From Limnochorda sp. LNt (lineage in GTDB: Bacteria; Bacillota; Limnochordia; Limnochordales; Geochordaceae): 64,000 bases of DNA. This document shows, in pieces, positions 8,549 to 17,040 of this stretch. A program made the translations under genes and the position numbers. How positions within the stretch are numbered: the first letter of the stretch is position 1; each line of letters starts with the position of its first letter. A model generated the notes under the pieces. The model did no database searches. It saw only the letters and a program-made list of their open reading frames with translations, and was not told where the DNA came from. The stretch covers positions 1,612,001 to 1,676,000 of the forward strand of contig NZ_CP141614.1 of the NCBI RefSeq assembly GCF_035593265.1, in the 5' to 3' direction.

Positions 8549-9781
8549 TCACCGCTTGAGCGTCATCAGCTCCTGCAGCATCTCGTCCGACGTGGTGATG
8601 ACCCGGGAGCTGGCCTGGAACCCTCGCTGGGCGAGGATCAGGCTGGTGAACTCCTGGGACAGGTCCACGTTGGACATCTCGAGGAAGCCCGGGACGAGGC
8701 GGCCTCGGTCGCCGACCCCAGGTTTCTCAATGCTCGCCGGGCCCGAATTGCCCGACATTACGAACAAGGTGTCTGATTGCTTTACAAGACCTTCGGGACT
8801 AGGAAAGGTAGCTAGAGCAATCTGCCCGAGGTCGCGCACCAGGTCATTTGAATAGACGCCCTTGATGACCCCAAGGTCATCTACTGTGATCCGGACAAGT
8901 TCGCCGCGCTTATAGCCATCTCTGAAGGTTACCTCAAGTCCCGTGGCATCGGCCATGCTAGTGATCGAGCCAAGGCGAAGCTCCACGGATCCCATGCCAG
9001 CCCCGGAGGCGGTGAAATTCACGGATATCGTGATCGAAGACGGTGACTGGAGCAATCCTTTGTCATCGAAATCGATTGTCTGGGCTTGGAAACCCTGTGC
9101 ATTCCCATCTACGTATACCTCGGCCAGTGTCCACTCATTCCGAGAGACATCCCCCCGGCGGAACTCCAGCGTAAGAGAGTGGACATTTCCTAACGAGTCA
9201 TAGATGTCTACCGTGCGGAGCACCGGGATACTCGGGTCAGTGATACGGCTGTCCAGATTTCCTGTAAGGTCAACTTTACTTGTAGCCTGCCCGGGAATCG
9301 GTTGGGGCCGAATGACGATGGGCTCCTCCGGACGATTGGTATCAAGGACGCCTCGAATGGGGTCTCCCATCCACCCCATCACCTTCATGCCGTTGGTGTA
9401 GACGAGGTTGCCCTCGCTATCGATGGAGAAGATGCCTGCGCGGGTGTAGTAGCGGTTCTGTCCATCCGTCAGCACGAAGAAGCCGTTGCCGTCGATGGAG
9501 AGGTCCAGGTCGCGTCCCGTCGCCTGCGGCGCGCCCTGGGTGAAGAGGGTGTCGATGGAGCCCATCGTCACCCCCAGGCCCACCTGGAGCGGGTTGACGC
9601 CGCCCAGGTCGCCCATCGGGCCACGCGCCGCGCGCAACAGCTGCGAGTAGACCTCCTTGAACGTCATGCGGCCGGCCTTGAAACCCGTCGTGTTGACGTT
9701 GGCGATGTTGTCGGCGATGACGTCCATGTTGAGCTGATGGGTCCGCATGCCCGACACGCCGGCGAATAGCGACCTCAGCAT
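8549..9781 (-). CDS. flgE: Flagellar hook protein FlgE
   Basis: FlgE (410 aa) polymerises into the hook. The N-terminal helix 'MLRSLFAGVSGMRTHQLNMD' with 'ANVNTTGFKAGR' and the C-terminal 'LILAQRGFQASSRVITTSDE' are classical rod/hook assembly helices. I start at ATG 9781, which has AGGAGGCAGGAGG just upstream; an open frame continues upstream but adds a basic, unrelated stretch. The gene ends (D0/D1) have the surrounding high GC. The central region, about 8715-9400 and coding the surface-exposed domains, is much lower in GC; the line at 8761-8820 has 28 G/C of 60. This suggests recombinational replacement of the exposed hook surface. Confidence 0.96.
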   Translation of the reverse strand: MLRSLFAGVSGMRTHQLNMDVIADNIANVNTTGFKAGRMTFKEVYSQLLRAARGPMGDLGGVNPLQVGLGVTMGSIDTLFTQGAPQATGRDLDLSIDGNGFFVLTDGQNRYYTRAGIFSIDSEGNLVYTNGMKVMGWMGDPIRGVLDTNRPEEPIVIRPQPIPGQATSKVDLTGNLDSRITDPSIPVLRTVDIYDSLGNVHSLTLEFRRGDVSRNEWTLAEVYVDGNAQGFQAQTIDFDDKGLLQSPSSITISVNFTASGAGMGSVELRLGSITSMADATGLEVTFRDGYKRGELVRITVDDLGVIKGVYSNDLVRDLGQIALATFPSPEGLVKQSDTLFVMSGNSGPASIEKPGVGDRGRLVPGFLEMSNVDLSQEFTSLILAQRGFQASSRVITTSDEMLQELMTLKR

Positions 9782-9802
9782 GCGATCCTCCTGCCTCCTT
9801 CG

Positions 9803-9837
9803 GGCCGGCCGGGGCGCCCTGTCGGCGCCCGCCGGCC
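9803..9837 (-). other. GC-rich stem-loop between the TIGR02530 gene and flgE
   Basis: In the 151-nt gap before flgE the transcript can form a two-part hairpin. An inner 7-bp stem (GGGCGCC/GGCGCCC, 5-nt loop) is extended by a 6-bp GGCCGG/CCGGCC stem across a small internal loop. No T-tract follows, so it is not a normal intrinsic terminator; it could stabilise or separate the mRNA segment encoding the abundant hook protein. Function is inferred only. Confidence 0.4.
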
Positions 9838-9932
9838 GGTCGTCGGTCCTCGTGCGGCCGCCTCGGTCGGTCGGCGACCGCTCCGGCAGGCCCCCTCCCG
9901 TCGGAGGTCCGGCCTGCTTGGACATCTCGGTC

Positions 9933-10337
9933 TCACGCGAAGACCACGCTGTCGATGTTGGTGAAGACGTTCTCCTTCAACTGCGCCTCGTCGACCACGG
10001 TGATGACGGTACGGTTGCGCACGCTGACGACGAAGGCCAGGCGATCCAGCATGACGACGGCCTCCCGGGCGCCCTTGGCTCGGGCCCGCTCGACCGCGTC
10101 CACCAGGCGCCGGTGGAGCACGTCGGTCAGCTCGATGCGCCGATCCTGCAGGCGACGCCGGGCATGGGCGGAGAAGCGCAACCCCTGCTGCTCGGTCATG
10201 ACCTGGTCCAGCACCTGACCGAAGGAGGCCGTCTCCCCCCGGGAAGGAGCCGCCGGGCGCCTCGGTCCCGCCGGCGCCGGCCCGACCGGCCCGATGGGGT
10301 ACGGGCGTCCCGCCTCACCGGTTGGCGCCGCCGTCAC
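9933..10337 (-). CDS. Flagellar operon protein, TIGR02530 family
   Basis: A 134-aa protein with a proline-rich N-terminal 35 residues and a compact C-terminal domain. It resembles the small conserved protein (TIGR02530) found between flgD and flgE in Bacillota flagellar operons. Recognisable features are 'FSAHARRRLQDRRIELTD' and the closing 'VRNRTVITVVDEAQLKENVF', ending in a 'TNIDSVVF' motif. Its biochemical role is not established; location suggests a part in hook assembly. GTG start at 10337. Confidence 0.85.
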   Translation of the reverse strand: MTAAPTGEAGRPYPIGPVGPAPAGPRRPAAPSRGETASFGQVLDQVMTEQQGLRFSAHARRRLQDRRIELTDVLHRRLVDAVERARAKGAREAVVMLDRLAFVVSVRNRTVITVVDEAQLKENVFTNIDSVVFA

Positions 10338-10372
10338 ATCGCCTCACCTCGCTTCCCTGCCTCGGCGTCCCC

Positions 10373-10777
10373 TCAGGCGACCTCGACCAGCTCGTACAGC
10401 GAGTAGTCGCGGCCGCCCACCACCAGACGCACGTCACCCTCGACCAGCTTGACCCGCTCGACCGTGCCCTGCACGGGCGCGCCGCCATCCAGCGGCTTGA
10501 GCACCACCGTCCGGCCCAGCAGCCCCGCCGCCTCCTGGAGTGTCTGCAGCTGCAGGAGCTGCCGCATGAGCGCGCTGGTGTCGCGCTGGGCCTCGAGCTG
10601 GCTGAACTGCGCCAGCTGGCTGACGAACTCGGTCTCCTTCATGGGCTCCAGGGGGTTTTGGTAGCGCAGCTGCACGGTCAACAGCCGCAGGAAGTCCTGC
10701 GAGCTGACCTGGGCCGCCGGCTCGAAACCGAGCGTCTGCTCCGTCGACGACGTGCTGGACGTGATCCCGGCGACCAT
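10373..10777 (-). CDS. flgD: Flagellar hook capping protein FlgD
   Basis: FlgD (134 aa) is the scaffold that caps the growing hook and is shed when the hook is complete. The N-terminal capping motif is clear: 'SSQDFLRLLTVQLRYQNPLE' followed by 'MKETEFVSQLAQFSQLEA'. The C-terminal part is short, with only a small beta region ('VQGTVERVKLVEGDVRLVVG') in place of the longer Tudor/Fn3 domains of enteric FlgD, as is usual in Bacillota. ATG start at 10777, with GGAGAGGAGGG upstream. Confidence 0.93.
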   Translation of the reverse strand: MVAGITSSTSSTEQTLGFEPAAQVSSQDFLRLLTVQLRYQNPLEPMKETEFVSQLAQFSQLEAQRDTSALMRQLLQLQTLQEAAGLLGRTVVLKPLDGGAPVQGTVERVKLVEGDVRLVVGGRDYSLYELVEVA

Positions 10778-10794
10778 CCGCTGCCCTCCTCTCC

Positions 10795-12741
10795 TCAGAC
10801 CCTGACGTCGACCGCACCCAGTCCCAGCCTCACCCACAGAGGGCGCTCAGGCGCTGCCAGGGCGGGTGCGCCTGCGGCCGCCACGCCCGAAGCCCCGAGG
10901 GGCTCCGACCGGGCGCCACCCCATGGCGACGGACCCGGGTGGCCGTCGTGCCCGTGCCGTCCCACCTCCACCGAGAAGCCGGCGAGCTGCAAGCCCGCCT
11001 GCTCCAGCGCCCGCTCCAGGAGGTGGCTGTTGTGGCGCAGCATCCAGCCCGTCTCGTGCTGCTGGACGGTGGCCTGCACCACCAGGCGCGGGCCGTCGGC
11101 GCGGAGCCGGAGCCGGATCTCGCCGAGCTCGGGCGGATGCAGCTGCAGGCGGAGCTCGCCGCCGTCCTCCGCCAGGAGGCTGTCGACCACCCGGACCCGG
11201 GCTCCGCCGTCATGGGCGGAGCTCTCCACCCACCGGCTGACCTGCTCGGCCACCACCCGGCTCGCCTGCTCGACGGCGCGGGTGCCGGCGTGGGCCGCCT
11301 CCGCGCCCGTTGCCCCAGCAGGCACGGCGCTTGGGGCGACGGGCTCAACCCGTGCGGGCTCGACCCCGCTGTCCGTCCGATGCAGGGCGGTGGTGTCGCT
11401 GTGGGAGCGGACAGCGGGCACGGGGTCCTGACCGCGTCGGGCGTTACCTTCTCCGGTCCGCTCGTCTCGAGCAGCCCGGCGCGGCGCCTCGACGTCGTCG
11501 CGGGCTATCTGGAGGTCGGTCGCCGGCGCGGCGCCCGTCGGTTGGCTGGCGGCCTGCGGCGCTGAGAGCGTCGACGCAGGTCCGCCGGGCTCGCTCCGCT
11601 CGGAGGTCGACCGGAGGGCCGGCGCATCGCTCGCATCGCGGCCCTGCATCGGTGGTGTCGACGACCCGCCCGTCACCGTGGCCGCTATCTCGGCGGCATC
11701 CGCATGGAGGGGAGCTGGCGCCGACCCGACGTCAGCCCGCACCCCGACGATCGCAGCCCCGGAGAGGACCGGTCCCCCGGTGGCCGCCGGGAGCTCGGTC
11801 GACTTCGGCGTGACGACGAAGGCCTCCAGGTTGGCCTCGACCCCCTCGCCACTCCCGCGGGCGGCGGCTGGACCGCCCGTCCCGGCGCCGAAGGGCTCGG
11901 CGTCACCCGCAGCGATGCCGGCCCGCACCGGCTCGTCCGCCCGGACCGCAACGATGACGCCTGCGTGCGTCCCGGCCCCCGTCCTCGAGCCGGCAGGAGG
12001 CATCGAGAGCCGCCAGACCGTGTCGGCGCTCACCGTCCTCACCGCATCCGGGCCCATCCGCGGCCCGCTGCTGGGAGGGGCGTGGTGCCCCGCCACGGCG
12101 GCCCGAGGCCACCCATGCCCGGTCTCACCCGCAACGGCCCCAACGGCCTGACCGGCCTGGCCCTGAGGCGCCGTGGGGGCAGCCCCCGCCATCCGCTCGC
12201 CGGACCCGGGGAGCGATCCCGGTGCTGCCGTCAGCGCGTCGGGACCTGTCGGGACGTCGGTGCCGGCCCGCCCCGCCGACCGCTGTGCCGCTCCCCGGAG
12301 CCCCAGGACCAGTGCTGGGGCCGTCTGCGCCGTAGGGGCGTCACCTACCGGGCCGGTCGCCGCCACGCCGTCGCCGCTGGTCGGACCCGGCGCCACACCC
12401 TGCCAGGAGACGCCCTCGAGGACCAGCCCCAGGCCCGCCGGCACCCCGACCGTTGCCTCCACGGCGACCGGGTCGGTCCGCCCGTCGGGCAGCCCATCTT
12501 GGGTGGAGCCAGGGTCGGAGTCGCCGTCGCCTTGCCGCGACCCGTCAGGAGCGCTTCGATGGCCGCGGACGGCGCCCGTCGACGGCCGTCTCCCCAGGGC
12601 CGACTCCAGCACCCCGGCGAAGGCTGCCTCCCCCTCGGACTCGTCAGCCGGGGCCGGCGCATCCGAAAAGGCCTGGACGCCGGGCCGTCCCACCTGACTC
12701 GTCGCCAGGGGCATGGTGCTCATCTCGAGCATCGATGCCAT
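10795..12741 (-). CDS. fliK: Flagellar hook-length control protein FliK
   Basis: FliK (about 648 aa) is the secreted molecular ruler that measures the hook and triggers the FlhB switch. The first 480 residues are alanine/glycine/proline-rich and apparently disordered, as in other FliK proteins. The C-terminal hook-length domain is recognisable from 'AEDGGELRLQLHPPELGEIR', 'LRLRADGPRLVVQATV' and 'RHNSHLLERALEQAGLQLAG'. It lies in its standard place between the motE-like gene and flgD. Start choice among GTG 12744, ATG 12741 and ATG 12732 is uncertain; a GGAGAGGAGGTG purine stretch overlaps the first two. Confidence 0.88.
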   Translation of the reverse strand: MASMLEMSTMPLATSQVGRPGVQAFSDAPAPADESEGEAAFAGVLESALGRRPSTGAVRGHRSAPDGSRQGDGDSDPGSTQDGLPDGRTDPVAVEATVGVPAGLGLVLEGVSWQGVAPGPTSGDGVAATGPVGDAPTAQTAPALVLGLRGAAQRSAGRAGTDVPTGPDALTAAPGSLPGSGERMAGAAPTAPQGQAGQAVGAVAGETGHGWPRAAVAGHHAPPSSGPRMGPDAVRTVSADTVWRLSMPPAGSRTGAGTHAGVIVAVRADEPVRAGIAAGDAEPFGAGTGGPAAARGSGEGVEANLEAFVVTPKSTELPAATGGPVLSGAAIVGVRADVGSAPAPLHADAAEIAATVTGGSSTPPMQGRDASDAPALRSTSERSEPGGPASTLSAPQAASQPTGAAPATDLQIARDDVEAPRRAARDERTGEGNARRGQDPVPAVRSHSDTTALHRTDSGVEPARVEPVAPSAVPAGATGAEAAHAGTRAVEQASRVVAEQVSRWVESSAHDGGARVRVVDSLLAEDGGELRLQLHPPELGEIRLRLRADGPRLVVQATVQQHETGWMLRHNSHLLERALEQAGLQLAGFSVEVGRHGHDGHPGPSPWGGARSEPLGASGVAAAGAPALAAPERPLWVRLGLGAVDVRV

Positions 12742-12769
12742 CACCTCCTCTCCGTCCTCTCATCCCTCG

Positions 12770-13357
12770 TCATCGGGCGGGGGTCAGGGAGCCGTCGACC
12801 GCCGCCAGGAGTCGGGATGCGTACTGCGGATCCATCTTGCCGAGGATGGAGCCCGCCCGCCTCGGCTCCATGGAGCCCAACAGCCGCCGGGCCAGCTCCA
12901 GGTCGAGGCGCTCGATGATGGGCGCCGCCTCCTCGGGCCGCATCTGGCCCACGGCCTCGATGAGCTCCCGATAGTACCGCTCCTGCTCGGCGGCCGCCGC
13001 CAGGGCCTGCTCCCTCTCGGCCAGGCTGCGGGCGCGCTCCTCGAGTTGGGCCTCGCGGGCCTGGAGCTCCATCTCCCGGCGGGCCAGCGCCTCGGCTTGC
13101 GCCGCCAGGGCCTGTCGCTGCGCCTCCAGCTCCTGGCGCATCTGCTCCAGTGCCGCCTGGGCGGCCGCCTGCTCCTCGTCCAGCCGACGGACCCGCTCGC
13201 TCGCATCGATATAATCGGCAACTACGGGCACTTGCCGTAGTTGGGCCATCACGGCGCCGCCCAGATCGATGACTCCCGTGAAGTCGAGCACCCAGACCCC
13301 CAGGGCGACCGACACCACCAGTGCCAGCAGCGACCACCCGAGCTGCCGCACGCCCAT
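12770..13357 (-). CDS. MotE/YlxF-like flagellar operon protein
   Basis: A 195-aa protein with one N-terminal membrane helix (about 6-28), a long coiled coil rich in Q, E, A and R (about 50-140), and a C-terminal MgtE-type intracellular N-domain. The last includes 'MRPEEAAPIIERLDLELARR' and 'MEPRRAGSILGKMDPQYASR'. This architecture matches YlxF/MotE, which lies between fliJ and fliK and has been linked to stator (MotB) chaperoning. ATG start at 13357, 15 nt after fliJ. Confidence 0.8.
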   Translation of the reverse strand: MGVRQLGWSLLALVVSVALGVWVLDFTGVIDLGGAVMAQLRQVPVVADYIDASERVRRLDEEQAAAQAALEQMRQELEAQRQALAAQAEALARREMELQAREAQLEERARSLAEREQALAAAAEQERYYRELIEAVGQMRPEEAAPIIERLDLELARRLLGSMEPRRAGSILGKMDPQYASRLLAAVDGSLTPAR

Positions 13358-13372
13358 ACCCCCCTCCGTCTC

Positions 13373-13852
13373 TCAGCCTGTCGGTGTCGGGCCTTGCCGC
13401 TGGACGTACCGGATGGCCCCGACCTCGTCGAGCGCGATCCGCTCCTCGCGCTCCGCCGCGCGCACGTGCGCGAGCCGCCGTCGCTCACGTAACAGCTCCA
13501 ACACCCGCACATCCCGGTGAGCCTTGATGACCTGCTCCCGCCGGGCCGCCTGGGCTTGCCGGGCCCGCTCGCGCTCGATGGCCCAGTGGTCGCGACGCCG
13601 GCCCGTCTCGTCGAGCCAGCGCGCCAGCGCAGCCAGCTCCGGCTGAGGCTCGGCCGCGGACGCCGTGGACGGCCCGGCCACCCTCGCCACCGACCGGGCC
13701 AGCAGCCCGGCCCGCGTCGCCTCGGCCCGCTGGAGGGCGGCCTCCGCGGCCAGCAGCGCGCGTGAGGCCGCGGCCAGCTGGATGCGCTCCTCGCGCAGGT
13801 GCTGGCGACGCAGCCGCAAGACGCGCTCCAGACGAAACCGAAACCGCCTCAT
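13373..13852 (-). CDS. fliJ: Flagellar export protein FliJ
   Basis: FliJ (159 aa) is a coiled-coil rotor-like protein that threads the FliI ATPase ring and contacts FlhA. The sequence is two long helices without prolines. It starts with the family-typical '[20 protein letters not shown]' and is rich in A, E, R and Q. Start ATG 13852 overlaps the fliI stop (ATGA), so it is translationally coupled to the ATPase gene it partners. Confidence 0.88.
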   Translation of the reverse strand: MRRFRFRLERVLRLRRQHLREERIQLAAASRALLAAEAALQRAEATRAGLLARSVARVAGPSTASAAEPQPELAALARWLDETGRRRDHWAIERERARQAQAARREQVIKAHRDVRVLELLRERRRLAHVRAAEREERIALDEVGAIRYVQRQGPTPTG

Positions 13853-15177
13853 GCCGCCTCTTCATCTCCGAACTGCCCGGCCAGGGCCTCGAGGGCCTGG
13901 ACCGTCTCGGGCAGCGACGATCGCTCGAAGACCCCCTGCTGCAGGAACCGCTCGACGGGCCGCTTCGCGTCGATGGCCCGGTCCGCCAGGGGGTTGGAGC
14001 CCCGCACGTAGGCACCGATCTGCACCAGGTCCTCGACGTCCCGATAGGCCGCCATCAACCGGCGCACGGTGGCCGCCGCCTTGCGGTGCCCCTCGGCGGC
14101 CACCTCCGACATCACCCGGCTGACGCTGGCCAGGACGTCGATGGCCGGGTAGTGGTGACGCTCGGCCAGGGAGCGGGCCAGCACCACGTGGCCATCCAGG
14201 ATGGAGCGCGCCGCATCCGCGATGGGGTCGTTGAGGTCGTCGCCGTCGACCAGCACCGTGTAGAAGGCCGTGATGCTCCCCCGCTCCGAGGTGCCCGCGC
14301 GCTCCAGCAAGCGAGGCAACAAGGAGAAGACCGACGGAGGATACCCCCGGGTCGTGGGCGGCTCCCCGGCGGCCAGGCCCACCTCCCGCTGGGCGTACGC
14401 CAGGCGGGTCAGGGAGTCCATCAACAACAACACGTCCAGCCCCTGGTCCCGGAAGTACTCGGCGATGGCCGTCGCAGCGAAGGCAGCCTTGAGGCGCACC
14501 ATGGCCGGCTGGTCCGACGTGGCGGCCACCACCACCGCCCGCCGCAGCCCCGACTCCAGGTCGCGCTCGATGAAGTCCCGCACCTCCCGCCCCCGCTCAC
14601 CGACCAGGGCCACCACCACCACGTCGGCCTCGGTCCCCCGGGCCATCATCCCCAGCAGGGTGCTCTTGCCCACCCCGCTGCCCGCGAAGACCCCGAGCCG
14701 CTGCCCCTTGCCGCAGGTCAACAGCCCGTCGATGGCGCGCACCCCCACCGACAGGGCCTGGGCGATGCGAGGCCGGCGCAACGGGTCAGGCGCCGGGCGG
14801 TCGACCGGATACCAGGCCTCGGCGTCGACAGGCCCGGCATCGTCCATGGGCCGCCCCAGCCCGTCCAGCACCCGGCCCAGCAAGCCGGGCCCTACCGGCA
14901 CCCGCAGGGGATGGCGCCGGGAGACCACCGGGGTGCCGGGTGCGATGCCCTCGGCGCTCCCCAGGGGCAACAGGATGGCGTGACGCCCCTTGAAGCCCAC
15001 GATCTCCGCGACCAGCGGGGAGGCGCCGGGCCGCCGGATCTCCACCAGCTCGCCCACCCGAGAGGGAGGGCCCAGCGACTCCAGCGCGAGCCCCACCGCC
15101 CGCCGGATGCGGCCCGTCGCGCGCACGTCGGGGATGGCGTCGACGGCTCGCACCAACCGGCTCACGTCAACGCCCAT
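13849..15177 (-). CDS. fliI: Flagellum-specific ATPase FliI
   Basis: FliI (442 aa) is the F1-beta-like hexameric ATPase that powers unloading of export substrates. The P-loop GSGVGKST is at residues 166-173 and the Walker B region '[20 protein letters not shown]' follows. The C-terminal helices include '[12 protein letters not shown]', typical of FliI/type III ATPases. Its start overlaps the fliH end by 11 nt and its stop overlaps fliJ. Full length and unbroken. Confidence 0.97.
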   Translation of the reverse strand: MGVDVSRLVRAVDAIPDVRATGRIRRAVGLALESLGPPSRVGELVEIRRPGASPLVAEIVGFKGRHAILLPLGSAEGIAPGTPVVSRRHPLRVPVGPGLLGRVLDGLGRPMDDAGPVDAEAWYPVDRPAPDPLRRPRIAQALSVGVRAIDGLLTCGKGQRLGVFAGSGVGKSTLLGMMARGTEADVVVVALVGERGREVRDFIERDLESGLRRAVVVAATSDQPAMVRLKAAFAATAIAEYFRDQGLDVLLLMDSLTRLAYAQREVGLAAGEPPTTRGYPPSVFSLLPRLLERAGTSERGSITAFYTVLVDGDDLNDPIADAARSILDGHVVLARSLAERHHYPAIDVLASVSRVMSEVAAEGHRKAAATVRRLMAAYRDVEDLVQIGAYVRGSNPLADRAIDAKRPVERFLQQGVFERSSLPETVQALEALAGQFGDEEAA

Positions 15178-15998
15178 GACGCATCACGTCCAGCAAGCCG
15201 GCCGCCACCTCGACCAGCCGCGTCTCGAGCCCGGCGTCGATGCTGCCCAGCTCGGCTTCGACGATGCAGCCCCCGGGCTCCACCTCCGGGTCGGCCCGCC
15301 ACTGCACCTGCACCGGCCCCTCCACGCCCTGCGGCAGGCCGAGATCGGCATCGGCCAGCAGCCGGTGCTCGTCGGGATGGACGCGCACCACCACCCGCCC
15401 CTCCCCGGCGCCGGGCATCTCCCGCAGCACGTCCTGCAGGACCGCCCGGGTCACCGCGGGGCCGGCCGCCACCTCGCGGCGCACCACCCGCTCCGCCACG
15501 GCCAGGGCCAGCTTGACCACGTCCTCTTCGGCCAGCGCCAGCGCATGATCCCGCCGGCGCCGGGCCTCCTCCACCAGCGCGATCATCTCCCCCAGCAGAC
15601 GCTCGAGCCGCGCCGCCACCTCGCGGATGGCCTGGGCTCGACCCTCGCGCTCCCCCTCGGCGCGGCCCGCCTCCCAGCCCTCGGCCCGCGCCGCCTCCCG
15701 GATGGCCTGCGCCTCCTGACGGGCTCGCTGTCGCGCCTCGTTCGCCCAGGCGCGCGCCCCGCCACCGCCGCGGCAACTTGGGGCGCAGCGCGCCGGACGG
15801 GAGGCCGTCTCCGCTCCGCCGGGCCCCGTCCGCCTTCGCGCCCCCCAGCACGGACGCACCTCCGGCCACCGGCCGTCGCCCGGTGCCCCCTGGCTCGACG
15901 ACCAGGCGGCGCGCACCGTTGGCATGGGACGCGCCGTCACCCAGACCGTCGCGGGCCTCCACCGGCGAGGCGACCCGGACCACCTCGGCCTTGACCAA
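15167..15998 (-). CDS. fliH: Flagellar assembly protein FliH, apparent frameshift in the N-terminal third
   Basis: FliH is the peripheral stator of the FliI ATPase. The conserved coiled coil ('[20 protein letters not shown]') and C-terminal domain ('[20 protein letters not shown]') are read in one frame. Upstream of about 15750 that frame gives an atypical Cys/Trp-rich translation. A second frame starting at TTG 15998, just after the fliG stop, reads [18 protein letters not shown], the typical 'xVIKA' start of FliH, and then a plausible linker. Joining them needs removal of one base around 15730-15790, where the sequence is rich in GC repeats (ggggcgcgcgc). An alternative is a real start at GTG 15940 in the second frame, with a divergent N-terminus. 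Confidence 0.75.
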
Positions 15999-16005
15999 CC
16001 GCGCC

Positions 16006-17037
16006 TCAGACCAGGACCTCTTCGCTTCCGCCGCGAGCAATGATGATGTCCCCGCTTTCCTCGAGGCGCCGGATGATGGCGACGATGCGTCCTTGAGCCT
16101 CTTCCACGTCGCGCAGCCGCACCGGGCCCATGTACTCCATCTCTTCTCGGAGCATCTCGGCGGCTCGCTTGGAGATGTTGCGGAAGATGCGCGCCTTCAC
16201 CTCGTCGCTGGCCGTGCGCAGGGCCAGCGCCAGGTCCCGGCTGTCCACCTCCCGCAGGACCTGCTGGATGGAGCGGTCGTCCAGCAAGACGATGTCCTCG
16301 AAGACGAACATGCGCTTCTTGATCTCCTCGGCCAGCTCGGGGTCGACCTCTTCGAGGGCCTCCATGATGGTCTTCTCCGTGCCGCGATCCACCCGGTTGA
16401 GCACCTCGACGGCCGCATCCAACCCGCCGGCCGAGGTGTAATCCTGATTGACGATGGAGGCCAGCTTGCGCTCCAGGGCCTGCTCGATCTCGCCCAGCAC
16501 GTCGGGGGCCGTGCGGTCCAGCGTGGCCAGCCGGCGTGCCACCTCCACCTGGCGCTCCGGCGGCAGCGACGAGAGGATGGCCGCGGCCTGCTCCGGTTGC
16601 AGGTAGGCCATGATGAGCGCGATGGTCTGCGGATGCTCGTGCTGGATGAAGTTGAACAACTGTTGCGGATCCGCGCGCCGGGCGAAGTCGAAGGGGCGCA
16701 CCTGCAACGAGGCGGTCAGACGCCGGATGATCTCCACCGCACGCTGGGGGCCCAGCGCTTTCTCCAACAGCTCCCGCGCGTACTCGATGCCGCCCTGGGT
16801 GATGTACTGCTGGGCCAGCATCATCTCGCGGAACTCCTGCAGCACCTTCTCCTGCTCCTCGGGCAGCACCCGGCGCACCGAGGCGATCTCGAAGGTGAGC
16901 TGCTCGATCTCGTCTTCGCGCAGATGCTTGAAGACGTGCGACGAGACGTCAGGCCCCAGCGCGATGAGCAGCACGGCTGCCTTCTGCTTGCCGGAGAGGG
17001 GCTGAGGGCCCCGGCCGGCCGCCTTGGCCATCGCCAT
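16006..17037 (-). CDS. fliG: Flagellar motor switch protein FliG
   Basis: FliG (343 aa) is the C-ring rotor subunit that contacts MotA. The sequence has the three FliG domains in order. The N-terminal part begins 'LSGKQKAAVLLIALGPDVS'. The middle armadillo part carries the EHPQ motif ('FIQHEHPQTIALIMAYLQ'). The C-terminal part has charged torque residues around 'LALALRTASDEVKARIFRNI'. It overlaps nothing and lies 3 nt after fliF. Its usual C-ring partner FliM is not encoded in the window. Confidence 0.97.
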   Translation of the reverse strand: MAMAKAAGRGPQPLSGKQKAAVLLIALGPDVSSHVFKHLREDEIEQLTFEIASVRRVLPEEQEKVLQEFREMMLAQQYITQGGIEYARELLEKALGPQRAVEIIRRLTASLQVRPFDFARRADPQQLFNFIQHEHPQTIALIMAYLQPEQAAAILSSLPPERQVEVARRLATLDRTAPDVLGEIEQALERKLASIVNQDYTSAGGLDAAVEVLNRVDRGTEKTIMEALEEVDPELAEEIKKRMFVFEDIVLLDDRSIQQVLREVDSRDLALALRTASDEVKARIFRNISKRAAEMLREEMEYMGPVRLRDVEEAQGRIVAIIRRLEESGDIIIARGGSEEVLV

Positions 17038-17040
17038 GGA

